Below are positions 34,272-43,174 of a DNA stretch of 64,000 nucleotides, in pieces; positions within the stretch are counted from its first letter, which is position 1, and the number at the start of each line of letters is the position of its first letter. The position numbers were made by a program, and so were the translations under genes. The notes under the pieces were generated by a model, which was not told where the DNA came from, did no database searches, and saw only the letters and a program-made list of their open reading frames with translations. Source of the stretch: Shinella pollutisoli (GTDB lineage: Bacteria; Pseudomonadota; Alphaproteobacteria; Rhizobiales; Rhizobiaceae); assembly GCF_024609765.1 (NCBI RefSeq), contig NZ_JANFDG010000004.1:186001-250000 (forward strand), read 5' to 3'.

Positions 34272-34348
34272 GGAAGGCTCCGGAAGGCGAAAGGCGGGAG
34301 TGCCGAGGAGGGCAGGGGAAATGGGCTTTTTGATGGACGGGAAACGCC

Positions 34349-35575
34349 TTACGACATCCCTGCCGCATCCGCCAGCGCCCGTTCCAGATCGCCATGGATC
34401 CTGTCGGCCGCGTAGTTCTCCTCGAAATAGCGCCGGGCGTTCCGGGCATAGGTCTCCCTTCGCTGCCGCGGACCGTCCATGAGGCCGGCGATGGCGGCGG
34501 CGAGCGCCTCCGGCCGGCCGGCGGGCACGGCGACGCCGGCTTCCGCCTCCGCGACGATGCGCGCGCCCTCGCCGTTGAGCGAGGCGACGATCGGCTTGCC
34601 GCAGGCCATGTAGCATTGCGTCTTGTAGGGAACCGTCAGCGCGAAGATCGGCGTGTCCTTCAGGCTGACCAGCATGGCGTCGGCATGGGCGAAGAGGCCG
34701 GGCATCGCCGCCTCGGGAAAGCGCCCGAGGAAGCGGAACCGGGCGTCCAGCCCCTTTTCCGCGACGAGCCGGCGGACACGCGCCTCGTCGCGGCCGCTGC
34801 CGACGATCACCCAGCAGAGCCCGGGCCGGTCGCGCAGCAGCGCGGCGGCGGCGACCAGCGTGTCGAAATCCTGGCTCTCGCCGATATTGCCGGCGAACAT
34901 CAGGCGGAAACCGTCCTGCGGGATCAGCGCGGCATGCTCGGGCGCCTCCTCCGGCGCCACCGGCCGGTAGAGCGGCGGGGCGGTGTTGGGCAGCACGCGG
35001 ATGCGCTCGCGCGGCACGCCGAAACGGGTGATCATCCCGGTGAAGGCGGCACTCTGCACCAGCACGATGTCCGCCCGCCGGTAGAGCCAGCCGCAGACGG
35101 CGTTCAGGACCGCCACGGCGATCCGGGAACGGATGCCGAGCGTGAAGGTCGCGCTTTCCGGCCAGATGTCCTGGACCCAGTAGACGCAGGGCGTTCCCGT
35201 GCGCCAGCGCAGCACGATGCCGGCGAAAGCCTGGAACAGGGGCGAGGGCATGGAGACGAAGGAGACGTCCGGGCGGCCGCGCAGCCTCAGCCACATCGTC
35301 CAGCTCGCGGCGAGCGGATAGACCAGATAGTTGGCGATCAGCGACAGGGCGCGCCTGCCGCGGGGAACCGTCAGGACGCGGCTGATGCGGACGCCTTCCC
35401 ACGTCTCCTCCCGCCTGGCGGTGTTCGAATAGCCGGCGGGAAACCGCCCCTCCGGATAATTCGGCACGCAGGGGAACGCGTGGACCTCGTGGCCGCGGCG
35501 GACGAGCTCGCGCGCGATCGCGTTGTTCGAGAACTGCTCGGGATGGAAATACTGGGAAATCAGCGCGACATACAT
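34349..35575 (-). CDS. WbuB-like GT4 glycosyltransferase (probable L-FucNAc transferase)
   Basis: 408 residues. The start MYVALISQYFHPEQFSNNAI and YVWVQDIWPES-like motif (here VYWVQDIWPESATFTLGI) are typical of the WbuB/WcaI group of GT-B family 4 enzymes. The donor domain has RLMFAGNIGESQDFDTLVAA, VIVGSGRDEARVR and a GRP-terminated region after ALTVPYKTQCYMACGKPIVA. In E. coli O26, WbuB is encoded beside fnlABC and adds L-FucNAc. Here an fnlABC-like set lies 3-5 kb away, so the same job is a fair inference. It may add the second sugar to the lipid-linked primer. Confidence 0.8.
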   Translation of the reverse strand: MYVALISQYFHPEQFSNNAIARELVRRGHEVHAFPCVPNYPEGRFPAGYSNTARREETWEGVRISRVLTVPRGRRALSLIANYLVYPLAASWTMWLRLRGRPDVSFVSMPSPLFQAFAGIVLRWRTGTPCVYWVQDIWPESATFTLGIRSRIAVAVLNAVCGWLYRRADIVLVQSAAFTGMITRFGVPRERIRVLPNTAPPLYRPVAPEEAPEHAALIPQDGFRLMFAGNIGESQDFDTLVAAAALLRDRPGLCWVIVGSGRDEARVRRLVAEKGLDARFRFLGRFPEAAMPGLFAHADAMLVSLKDTPIFALTVPYKTQCYMACGKPIVASLNGEGARIVAEAEAGVAVPAGRPEALAAAIAGLMDGPRQRRETYARNARRYFEENYAADRIHGDLERALADAAGMS

Positions 35576-35628
35576 GAAGAAACAACAATATGGACAGAAT
35601 TGATGCGGATGGTGCAGTATAGATATCG

Positions 35629-36555
35629 ATGACGGACGGACGCCGAGTCAAGCTTGACCTGACCGGCGCAACGGGCTTCATAGCCCGCGGCGTCATGGAG
35701 GCGTGCGCGGACGCGGGCGTCGCGTGCCGGGCGCTGTCGCGCAGCGGCCGTCCCGACTGGGTTCCGCCGGCCGTCGCGTGGCGCACCGTGCCGTCCTATG
35801 CCGATGCCGACGCGCTCGCCGGCGCGCTTTCCCGGGGCGGCTGCCTCCTGCATCTCGCCGACAATCCCGCCCGCGATGCGGAGCGCAGCGCCGACGCCGC
35901 CGCGCGGCTGTGCGCCGGCCTGATCGAGGCGGCACGGCGGGCGGGCACGGCCCGCATCATCGTCGCAAGCAGCGTCCATGCGCGCGACGCGCAGGCCGGC
36001 CCGGCCTCCTACGGCGCCGTGAAGCGGCTTGTCGAGCAACGGTTCCTCGCCGCCCGCGGCCATGGGATCGACGTCGTGATCCTGCGCCTGTCGCCGGTTT
36101 ACGGGCCGGGCGGGGCGGGAGGCTTCGCGGCCCTGTCGCGCCTCGTCGCCCGGGGCGTTCCCCTGCCGTTCGGCCGCGCCGCGGCGCCGCGGGCCTATCT
36201 GTCCCGGCGCAACCTGGTGGCGTTGGTGCTGGCGATGGCAGGCGCCGGCGATGCGGCATGGGCGGAGGCCTCCGGCCGGATCTTCGAGCCGTCCGACGGG
36301 GAGCCGATCGGCACGCGCGACCTGGTCCGCGCCATGGCCGCGCAGATCGGGGTGGCGCCGCGGCTCCTTCCCGTTCCGCCGCGTCTCCTGAGGCTGCTTG
36401 CGGGCGCGACCCGCACGGGGAGCCTCCTGTCCGGCGCCCTCGACGAGCTCCGCGTCGCCCCGCCGCTGGAGCTCGAGCGCCGCTTCGGCTGGCGGCCGGT
36501 GGAGCGGATGCCGGAGAGCCTCGCCTTCCTGGCGGCGGAGGTCAGGCGCGCTTGA
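35629..36555 (+). CDS. NAD-dependent epimerase/reductase (WreQ/WbpV-like)
   Basis: 308 residues. An extended short-chain dehydrogenase: nucleotide-binding LTGATGFIARGV, and the active-site tyrosine-lysine pair in ASYGAVKRLVEQ with SSVHARD before it. Then come ILRLSPVYGPGG, AYLSRRNLVALVLAMA and FEPSDGEPIGTRDLVRAMA. The protein is paired, tail to tail, with a small sugar transferase, as are WreQ (4-keto reductase for UDP-QuiNAc) and WreU in Rhizobium etli O-antigen synthesis. Such a role would use the 4-keto sugar made by a UDP-GlcNAc 4,6-dehydratase. UDP-GlcNAc 4-epimerase is the alternative. It is on the plus strand, 53 bases from the divergent GT4 gene. Confidence 0.7.
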   Translation: MTDGRRVKLDLTGATGFIARGVMEACADAGVACRALSRSGRPDWVPPAVAWRTVPSYADADALAGALSRGGCLLHLADNPARDAERSADAAARLCAGLIEAARRAGTARIIVASSVHARDAQAGPASYGAVKRLVEQRFLAARGHGIDVVILRLSPVYGPGGAGGFAALSRLVARGVPLPFGRAAAPRAYLSRRNLVALVLAMAGAGDAAWAEASGRIFEPSDGEPIGTRDLVRAMAAQIGVAPRLLPVPPRLLRLLAGATRTGSLLSGALDELRVAPPLELERRFGWRPVERMPESLAFLAAEVRRA

Positions 36556-37123
36556 CGGCATCGCCGCTACCCCGGCCCGCGGCCGTGAGGAGAAGGATCT
36601 TCAGGTCGCCGGCGAGATCGACGCGGCCGAGATAGGCGGCGTCCGCCTCCGCGAGCGCCACGGGCGTCGACATGTCGATGCCGGCAAGCTGGGCCGGACC
36701 GGTGATCCCGGGCCTCAGCGCATGGACGCCGCGCCGTTCGCGCTCCTCCACCAGCAGCGTCTGGCCGGGCAGGCAGGGGCGGGGGCCGACGAAGCTCATG
36801 TCGCCCCTGACGACGTTCAGGAGCTGCGGCAGCTCGTCGAGCTTGGTGCGCCGCAACAGGCCGCCGACCCGGGTGATCTGCGCGGCGGAAACCTCGTGGC
36901 TCGCGCGGTCGCCGGTATCCGCCGACATGGTGCGCAGCTTGTAGAGCATGAAGGGCCTCCGCCCGCGCCCGACGCGGACCTGCCGGAAGATCGCCGGGCC
37001 CGGGCTTTCCAGCCGGATCGCCACGGCGCAGCCGAGGCAGAGGAGGATGGCGGCGGGCGCGGCGAGAAGCGCCAGGAGAAGATCGGACAGCCGCTTGCCG
37101 CGGTTTCGGTAGAGGTCGGACAT
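36542..37123 (-). CDS. Initiating sugar-1-phosphate transferase (WreU-like)
   Basis: 193 residues, the short catalytic-core form of bacterial sugar transferases (polyisoprenyl-phosphate hexose-1-phosphate transferases). One N-terminal membrane helix is at about 14-36 ([20 protein letters not shown]), followed by [55 protein letters not shown] and GPRPCLPGQ. These cover the phosphate- and metal-binding motifs. It starts a lipid-linked oligosaccharide by moving a sugar phosphate to undecaprenyl phosphate. Its 3' end overlaps the convergent epimerase by 14 bases, and the CapG gene starts upstream. Confidence 0.88.
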   Translation of the reverse strand: MSDLYRNRGKRLSDLLLALLAAPAAILLCLGCAVAIRLESPGPAIFRQVRVGRGRRPFMLYKLRTMSADTGDRASHEVSAAQITRVGGLLRRTKLDELPQLLNVVRGDMSFVGPRPCLPGQTLLVEERERRGVHALRPGITGPAQLAGIDMSTPVALAEADAAYLGRVDLAGDLKILLLTAAGRGSGDAVKRA

Positions 37124-37127
37124 GGCG

Positions 37128-38282
37128 TCATCCCAGATCGTTTTCGCGGATGCCGTCCCAGGCGTTGGAGAGCCTGGCCGTGCCGAGGATCAGCGCGACC
37201 ACCCGCTCGGACGTGTCGGGTATGCAGTAGTCGGCGGGGACGGGGTGGGGGAGGCCGGCCGCCTCACGCTCGGCGAAGAAGCGGGTGGCGGCCTCGACGC
37301 CGGCGAGGATCGCCTGCGGGTCGGCGCCGGTCATGACGATGGAGCCGGCGTCGAGCGCCTCCGGCCGCTCGATGGCGTCGCGCGGCGTGACGGCGGGAAA
37401 GCCGAGGATCGCCGATTCCTCGGCGATCGTGCCACTGTCGGAAACGGCGCAGAAGGCGTCCTTCTGCAGGCGGTTGTAGTCGTGGAAGCCGAAGGGCTTC
37501 AGGAAGCGCACCGGTCCGCTCCCCGTGGCCTTTCCGAGCGCCTCGAGCCGCTTTCGCGTGCGCGGGTGGGTCGAGACCACCACCGGCCGGCCGTAGCGGG
37601 CGGCGAGCGCCTCCAGCGCCGCCGTCAGCGCGGCAAGCCGGGCGCTGCTGTCGACGTTCTCCTCGCGGTGCAGCGAGGCGATGAGATAGCCGCGCGGGGC
37701 AAGGCCCAGCCGGTCGAGGACGCCGGAGGCGGCGATGCGGTCGCGGTAGTGCTCCAGCACCTCGCGCATCGGCGAGCCGGTGAGGTGGATGCGGCGGTGG
37801 GAAATCCCCTCCGCCAGCAGGTGGCGGCGGGCGTGCTCCGTATAGACGAGGTTGAAATCGGCGATGTGGTCGACGAGCTTGCGGTTCGTCTCCTCCGGCA
37901 CGTTGTGGTCGAAGGAGCGGTTGCCGGCTTCCATGTGGTAGACCGGCACCTTCATGCGCCGCGCCATGACGGCGGAGATCGCCGAGTTCGTGTCGCCGAG
38001 GATCAGCACGGCGTCCGGCCGCTCGGCGGCGATCACGCGCTCGCTGCCGGCGAGGATGCGGCCCAGCGTCTCGCCCAGCGTGCCGCCGCCGGCGCCGAGG
38101 AAATGATCGGGCCGGCGCACGCCGAGGTCCTCGAAGAAGATCTCGTTGAGCTCGTGGTCGTAGTTCTGCCCGGTATGGACGATGCGATGGTCGCAATGGT
38201 CGTCGAGCCGAGCCATCACGCGGGAGAGGCGGATGATCTCCGGCCGCGTGCCGAGGATGGTCATGACCTTGAGTTTCTGCAT
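37128..38282 (-). CDS. capG: CapG/FnlC-type UDP-sugar 2-epimerase
   Basis: 384 residues from the ATG at 38282 (MQKLKVMTILGTRPEIIRLS). Family marks are GQNYDHELNEIFFEDLGVR, GDTNSAISAVMARRMKVPVY, MEAGNRSFDHNVPEETNRK, ASLHREENVDSSARL and VSDSGTIAEESAILGFPAV. The MEAGNRSFD and HREEN forms set it in the CapG/FnlC/WbjD branch, which makes UDP-L-FucNAc from the talose intermediate, rather than in the WecB branch. It follows capF by one base. It is the last step of the CapE-CapF-CapG pathway. Confidence 0.88.
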   Translation of the reverse strand: MQKLKVMTILGTRPEIIRLSRVMARLDDHCDHRIVHTGQNYDHELNEIFFEDLGVRRPDHFLGAGGGTLGETLGRILAGSERVIAAERPDAVLILGDTNSAISAVMARRMKVPVYHMEAGNRSFDHNVPEETNRKLVDHIADFNLVYTEHARRHLLAEGISHRRIHLTGSPMREVLEHYRDRIAASGVLDRLGLAPRGYLIASLHREENVDSSARLAALTAALEALAARYGRPVVVSTHPRTRKRLEALGKATGSGPVRFLKPFGFHDYNRLQKDAFCAVSDSGTIAEESAILGFPAVTPRDAIERPEALDAGSIVMTGADPQAILAGVEAATRFFAEREAAGLPHPVPADYCIPDTSERVVALILGTARLSNAWDGIRENDLG

Positions 38283-38283
38283 C

Positions 38284-39408
38284 TTACGGCTCCAGGACGG
38301 GATCGGCATAGGTGTCGGGCCGGGCGGGGTCGAACAGGTCGTGCGTCCAGAACAGCGTCAGGAGCGGCCGCGTGCCGGTGTTCTCGATGCTGTGGGTGTG
38401 GAGCGTCGGCATGTCGACGGCCGCGGGCGTTCCGCCCTCGACCCGGTATTCCGTCACCGTCCGGCCGAGCGCCGGGCGGATGCGGATCGCCGCCTCGCCC
38501 TCCAGCACCAGGAAGCGCTCGACCTTGGACAGGTGGAAATGGTTGCCGCGCGTTACGCCCGGCTCGGTCCAGCTCAGGAAGGTCTGGCCCCCGCCGCCGC
38601 CCTTGACCGCCTCGAACAGGGTGCCGCGCCGGTCGCTGTTGAGCGCCAGCGGCCGGGGGAAGCCGTGCGGATGGAGGGCCGCGCGGTAGCTGTTGAAGAG
38701 GGAAAGCGCGAAGGGATCGGCAAGATCGGGAAAGACGTTCGCTGCATAGGCGGCATGGAAGGCGCGCAGCGTCTCCAGGAGCTCGGGCACCGCCGTCGGG
38801 CGCGCGGGCGGGCGGAGCGTGCCGGTCCTTTTCTCCGTTGCCGCGTCGATCGCCGCCTGCGCGGCCGCGCCGGCATGCAGGAGGTCGACCCGGCCGTCGC
38901 GGTTCACCTTCGGCGTCTCGCCGCGGATCACCCGGTCGATGAAGGTGGCGGTGACGTTGTTGTAGTCGGGCCGCGCGCCCTCGCCGAAGACATGCGGCAG
39001 GACGAGGTCGGTATGGGCAAGGCCCGCCGCGGCGAGGATCTCGCCCGCCCGCCGCTTGCCGCGGCCGTAGGGCGTGTCCGCGACGGCATGGACGGAGTTG
39101 GCGTAGACGATGTGCGGGGCGGCGCCGGCAGCGCGGCAGGCGGAGACGAGCGCCTCGGCGATCGCCGGGTTGGCTGCCTCCACGGCCTCGTCCGGCCCGC
39201 GGTTGACGCCGGCGAAATGCAGCACCGCGTCCGCCCCCTCGACCGCCCGGCGGAGCCCGGCCGGATCCGAGAAGCCGGCATGGTCGAGCCGGACGAGCGC
39301 GAAGGGCGGCGCCTCGCCGCGGAAGAGGGCGGCGCGGTTTTGCGCATGGAGGCGCACGGCGGCGTGCCGGCCGAGGAGGCCCGCCGCACCGGTGACGACG
39401 ATCCTCAT
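38284..39408 (-). CDS. capF: CapF/FnlB-type reductase with cupin domain
   Basis: 374 residues. The N-terminal two-thirds is an SDR: IVVTGAAGLLGRHAAVRLHA, VLHFAGVN, IVYANSVHAVADTPYGRGKR with the YGRGK active site. The C-terminal third is a metal-binding cupin: RGTLFEAVKGGGGGQTFLS, GVTRGNHFHLSKVERFLVLE and PTLHTHSIENTGTRPLLT. This is the CapF/WbjC/FnlB design, in which the cupin epimerises C3 and the SDR reduces C4 of the 4-keto sugar. It overlaps the capE stop by four bases, showing coupled translation. Confidence 0.9.
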   Translation of the reverse strand: MRIVVTGAAGLLGRHAAVRLHAQNRAALFRGEAPPFALVRLDHAGFSDPAGLRRAVEGADAVLHFAGVNRGPDEAVEAANPAIAEALVSACRAAGAAPHIVYANSVHAVADTPYGRGKRRAGEILAAAGLAHTDLVLPHVFGEGARPDYNNVTATFIDRVIRGETPKVNRDGRVDLLHAGAAAQAAIDAATEKRTGTLRPPARPTAVPELLETLRAFHAAYAANVFPDLADPFALSLFNSYRAALHPHGFPRPLALNSDRRGTLFEAVKGGGGGQTFLSWTEPGVTRGNHFHLSKVERFLVLEGEAAIRIRPALGRTVTEYRVEGGTPAAVDMPTLHTHSIENTGTRPLLTLFWTHDLFDPARPDTYADPVLEP

Positions 39409-40436
39409 GCCGCCCTCCCCCGCCAGGCGTCGAGCTCGGCGCGCACCTCCGGCAGGCTGACGAGCAGCCGCTTGACGCCTTCGACGTCGAGCCGTTCGGT
39501 GTTGTGGGAATGGTAGTCCTCATGCCGGGCGGTCGCCTCGTCGCCCTCGCTGAAATAGGCCTTGTAGTTGAGGTCGCGGTCGTCCATGCGGATGCGGTAA
39601 TAGGCGCCCATGTCCTCGCTGCGGCTGAGCTCCTGGGCGGTCGCCAGCGTCTCGTAGAGCTTCTCGCCGTGGCGCCAGCCGATCTGCTCGACCGGATGCT
39701 CCGGCGCGCCGAAGAGGTCGGCGAGCGCCGCGACGAGGTCGGCGATGGTGGAGGCGGGCGCCTTGCGGATGAACAGGTCGCCCTGCCGTGCATGGGTGAA
39801 GGCGTGGTGCACCAGCGCCACGGAATCGCTGAGCGGCATCAGGAAGCGGGTCATGCCCGGCTCCGTCAGCGTGATCGGCCGGCCGGCCTTGATCTGGCCG
39901 ATGAAGAGGGGGATCACCGAGCCGCGCGAATACATGACGTTGCCGTAGCGCACGATCGAGACGGTGGTGGCCGCCGCCGTGCCGATCGAGCGGGCGATGG
40001 CGGCGGCGACCTTCTCCATCATCGACTTGGAGATGCCCATGGCATTGATCGGCAGCACCGCCTTGTCGGTGGACAGGCACACGACCGAGCGCACGCCGGC
40101 GGCCACGGCCGCCTGGATGACGTTGTCGGAGCCGAGGATGTTGGTGCGCACGGCCTCCAGCGGGAAGAACTCGCAGGAGGGCACCTGCTTCAGCGCCGCA
40201 GCATGGAACACGCGCGTGGCGCCGGCCATCGCCCGGTTGACGCTCTCGCGGTCGCGGATGTCGCCGACGTAGAAGCGGACGCTGTTGCTGCGCAGCGCGT
40301 TGCGCAGCATGTCCTGCTTCTCCTCGTCGCGGCTCAGCACCCGTATCTCCGCGCAGCCCTTGTCGAGGAGGTCCCGCAGCATCGTCTTGCCGAAGGATCC
40401 GGTCCCGCCTGTGATGAGAACGCATTCATTCTTCAT
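39405..40436 (-). CDS. capE: CapE/FnlA-type UDP-GlcNAc 4,6-dehydratase/5-epimerase
   Basis: 343 residues from the ATG at 40436. The start is VLITGGTGSFGKTMLRDLLD, followed by IRVLSRDEEKQDMLR, FHAAALKQVPSCEFFPLEAV, TNILGSDNVIQAA, LSTDKAVLPINAMGISKSMM and VRYGNVMYSRGSVIPLF. The catalytic YxxxK tyrosine of most extended SDRs is replaced by the methionine-containing MGISK motif; the CapE/WbjB branch shows the same feature. The C-terminal ARHEDYHSHNTERLDVEG is also typical. It opens the UDP-L-FucNAc pathway. The 4-keto intermediate could also feed the WreQ-like reductase. Confidence 0.92.
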   Translation of the reverse strand: MKNECVLITGGTGSFGKTMLRDLLDKGCAEIRVLSRDEEKQDMLRNALRSNSVRFYVGDIRDRESVNRAMAGATRVFHAAALKQVPSCEFFPLEAVRTNILGSDNVIQAAVAAGVRSVVCLSTDKAVLPINAMGISKSMMEKVAAAIARSIGTAAATTVSIVRYGNVMYSRGSVIPLFIGQIKAGRPITLTEPGMTRFLMPLSDSVALVHHAFTHARQGDLFIRKAPASTIADLVAALADLFGAPEHPVEQIGWRHGEKLYETLATAQELSRSEDMGAYYRIRMDDRDLNYKAYFSEGDEATARHEDYHSHNTERLDVEGVKRLLVSLPEVRAELDAWRGRAA

Positions 40437-40446
40437 GGGGGCCTCT

Positions 40447-41637
40447 TCAGGTGAGTGCGGCGGCGGCCTGCCGACCGCCCAGCGCCGCGGTGAAAAGCAT
40501 CCGGTTCGCCTCGACGTCGGCGGACGTCCTCTGGCGCTCGCGGGCATGGGCGAAGACGCGGGTGCGCCGCGCGGCGGCCTCGCCGGGCGTCGCGGCGGCG
40601 GCGCGCTCGATTGCGGCGGCGAAGGCGGACGGATCGGCAAGCGGCAGGTCGTCGCCGACGCCGGCCGCCGCCAGGCCGCGCCAGGGCGTCGTGTCCGACA
40701 GCAGCACGGGCGTGCCCGCGCCGAGCGCCTCGGCGACGACATGGCCGAAATTCTCGCCCCGCGTCGGCAGGAAGAACAGGTCGTGCGCCGCCATGACGCG
40801 CGCCACGTGCGACGGATCGACCGGACCCCGCCAGTCGACCGCGACATGCGCGGGAAGCCGCGCGGCAAGCCTCTCGCAGTCCGCCCGGTAGGCGGCATCC
40901 TCCGGCGGCCCGACGACGGAGAAGACGACCGGCACCCGGACGGACGCGAGCACGCGCAGCGCATAGTCGAGGTTCTTCATGGGCGAGATGCGGCCCAGGA
41001 AGAGCACGCGCAGCGGCGCGCCCGGCGCGCGCGGCCCATGCGGCGGCGGCCGCGGCCCGAGCGGCGAGGACAGATCCGCCGCCACACGGACATCGGCGGC
41101 GCAGGGGCCGAGGGCACTGCGGATGTCGGCGCTCTCCTGTTCCGTAGACGCCTGCCACGCGACGGCGGTAAGCAGCCCCGTTGTCTTGCTAGCCGTGAGA
41201 TGGATTTGCTTCTTCCGCCGTTTGAGCGCCAGAGCGCCCGGAGAGAACTCCCCTCTCGGAGCAAGAATCGTGGGCCGACGGGGGATCAATCCCAACCGCC
41301 GCGCCAGGAGGGGCAGGATGGTGAAGCGGGGTGAAAAGAAGCTGTTGAGATAGAGCAGGTGGTGCGGCACCTCGCGCAGGATGCGAGAAAGACTGACAAG
41401 CGTCCGTTCTTGTGGTGCGGTGTAATAAACTTGTGCAGGCCCGACGTGAACCCAGCGGCGGCCGGCGATATCCGGGTAGGGCGCGGCGTCTCCCAGATCG
41501 CGGTCCGCGCAGATGATGCGAAAATCGAACTCGTCACTGAGCCTGTCCACGAGATTAGTGATGCTTCGCAGTGCGCCACCGGCCTTGAAGCCGGGGAGAT
41601 AGTGATCGAGCGGAGCAAGAATGACGGGGCGATACAT
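40447..41637 (-). CDS. GT4 glycosyltransferase
   Basis: 396 residues. The N-terminal acceptor domain opens VILAPLDHYLPGFKAGGALR. The donor domain has LFLGRISPMKNLDYALRVLA, VVFSVVGPPEDAAYRADCER and LFFLPTRGENFGHVVAEALG, with the E-x7-E pair of family 4. A short GC-rich linker (PLGPRPPPHGPRAPGAP) joins the two lobes. It is encoded just before capE in the same direction, so it is part of the UDP-L-FucNAc operon. The sugar added is not readable. Confidence 0.87.
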   Translation of the reverse strand: MYRPVILAPLDHYLPGFKAGGALRSITNLVDRLSDEFDFRIICADRDLGDAAPYPDIAGRRWVHVGPAQVYYTAPQERTLVSLSRILREVPHHLLYLNSFFSPRFTILPLLARRLGLIPRRPTILAPRGEFSPGALALKRRKKQIHLTASKTTGLLTAVAWQASTEQESADIRSALGPCAADVRVAADLSSPLGPRPPPHGPRAPGAPLRVLFLGRISPMKNLDYALRVLASVRVPVVFSVVGPPEDAAYRADCERLAARLPAHVAVDWRGPVDPSHVARVMAAHDLFFLPTRGENFGHVVAEALGAGTPVLLSDTTPWRGLAAAGVGDDLPLADPSAFAAAIERAAAATPGEAAARRTRVFAHARERQRTSADVEANRMLFTAALGGRQAAAALT

Positions 41638-41651
41638 GAGAGCCTGCTTTC

Positions 41652-43088
41652 CTATTTATAAGCGGGAAGCGTCCGCCGCCTCGTATCAGCCAGGTCCTGG
41701 TCTCCCACGCGAGAACGCCTGTTCGCGTAGGCCCAGCCAAGCAGGATCAGTGACAGCATGCCGAATCCTCCTGGGGAAAAGAGCGTCGCTTCTCCCAAAT
41801 TGAGCAGCAGCGCCGTGAGGCACACCGCGAATGAGGTAAAGTCGCCGCGAGCACTGCCGCGTAGAAGAAGCCATATCCACGGCGCGATCAGCATGGCGCC
41901 GATAAAGCCAAGTTCTTCGAGAACCACGAGAGGGGTAACGCCCTTCTCGGCCGCCGCACCGGTCGGTAAACCAAAAAGAGCATCGCGTTCGATGGCCATG
42001 GAGCGTGGACTGGATGCGATGCCGAATCCAATGCCTTCCAGCGGGTGTTTCTCGATATTGTCCAGCATCCGGTCCATCAGCCCCCCTCGCGACAGTTCAT
42101 AGGCAGCCAGGAGGCCGTTGACCTCCGCGCGGCCGGATTTCGTGATGAAGGTTTGCGCCCTGTCGGCAACCATGGGCGCCATCATCAGTCCACCTGCGAG
42201 TAAAATGAAGAAGGCGATCCAGACACGTTTGCTTATCAAGCCGGGTGCCATACGGATAATCGAGCGGCCTGCGAGGCCGGGGCCCGCCAGCAACGAACCT
42301 CCCACACCCAGGATAGCTGCAACGCCGGCGGTTCGGGCTTCCGACATCAGAATGGCGGCAAGGGAGGCGCCGGCCACACCCAGCAACCACCAGGGTGGAT
42401 GCGCCTCGCCGAACAACCGCGCTGTTGACCAGGCGCACAAGATAGCCATTGCTGATCCGAAGACCTGCGGCTGGTTCAAGACACCTTGAAAGCCGCTTCC
42501 GTTGGTAAGGTATCCAGTCGGCATGGCAGCCAGAGGAAAACTTGCAGCGAGCAGGATCACCAATCCCCAGAAGAGGTCTCGCGATACGTTGTCCCTTTCC
42601 CGTTTGGGCATGCTGCACCAGGCCGAAATGAGTGCCGCCATGGTCAGGGACCAGGATATGGCCTTGAGGATTGAGACGTCTGCGATCGGACTGACCAATA
42701 TGGAATGCCCGATGATGAAAAGACCGATCAGCAAGGTGTAGAGGATGAACGGGCGCAGTCTCATATCGCCCGGCAAAACGGTTCCGTGGAAGAAAACCGA
42801 CACGGCGGCCGCAAGTAATACCGCATATCGGCCTATGGACGTCCCGCCTCCGTCCTGCGCTATGCCGGGATTGATCATGGTGAGCAGGCATGAAAGCGCG
42901 AGTGCGCGGATTGCATGCCCTTGGCCCAGCAATGCAAAGGCCCCCAGGCCGAAATAGGCAAGCGTCGCGGTGCTCGCGGAGGCAAGCCGCAAGGCGACGA
43001 CAAATGCAAGCACGAGGTAGGGCCAGATACCGGCGGCAGACGCACGCGTCCGTCTCTTGCTGCGCGGTATTATCGGACGGTACGTCAT
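41652..43088 (-). CDS. O-antigen polymerase / ligase-like membrane protein (Wzy-like)
   Basis: 478 residues with 10-12 hydrophobic segments (for example IWPYLVLAFVVALRLASAST; YTLLIGLFIIGHSILV; VWIAFFILLAGGLMMAPMVA). A large loop after the middle third carries the family's typical GIGFG-containing stretch: MLDNIEKHPLEGIGFGIASS. This is the O-antigen ligase/polymerase (Wzy_C-like) design, acting at the periplasmic side of the inner membrane to join repeat units. GC is somewhat lower than in the nucleotide-sugar genes, as usual for wzy. It is the probable polymerase of this locus. Confidence 0.82.
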   Translation of the reverse strand: MTYRPIIPRSKRRTRASAAGIWPYLVLAFVVALRLASASTATLAYFGLGAFALLGQGHAIRALALSCLLTMINPGIAQDGGGTSIGRYAVLLAAAVSVFFHGTVLPGDMRLRPFILYTLLIGLFIIGHSILVSPIADVSILKAISWSLTMAALISAWCSMPKRERDNVSRDLFWGLVILLAASFPLAAMPTGYLTNGSGFQGVLNQPQVFGSAMAILCAWSTARLFGEAHPPWWLLGVAGASLAAILMSEARTAGVAAILGVGGSLLAGPGLAGRSIIRMAPGLISKRVWIAFFILLAGGLMMAPMVADRAQTFITKSGRAEVNGLLAAYELSRGGLMDRMLDNIEKHPLEGIGFGIASSPRSMAIERDALFGLPTGAAAEKGVTPLVVLEELGFIGAMLIAPWIWLLLRGSARGDFTSFAVCLTALLLNLGEATLFSPGGFGMLSLILLGWAYANRRSRVGDQDLADTRRRTLPAYK

Positions 43089-43174
43089 GCTACCCCCCGG
43101 ATTACATGACGTCTTGTCCCCGCCCGGTTGGCTTCGTCCATAATGACGGAAACGAACCGCAAGGAAGCTTGACC

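Noticed and set aside
33201-35786. An 861-codon minus-strand frame ending in ddl
   Set aside because: The first 500 or so residues overlap the WbuB-like gene in the wrong frame; ddl starts at 34271.
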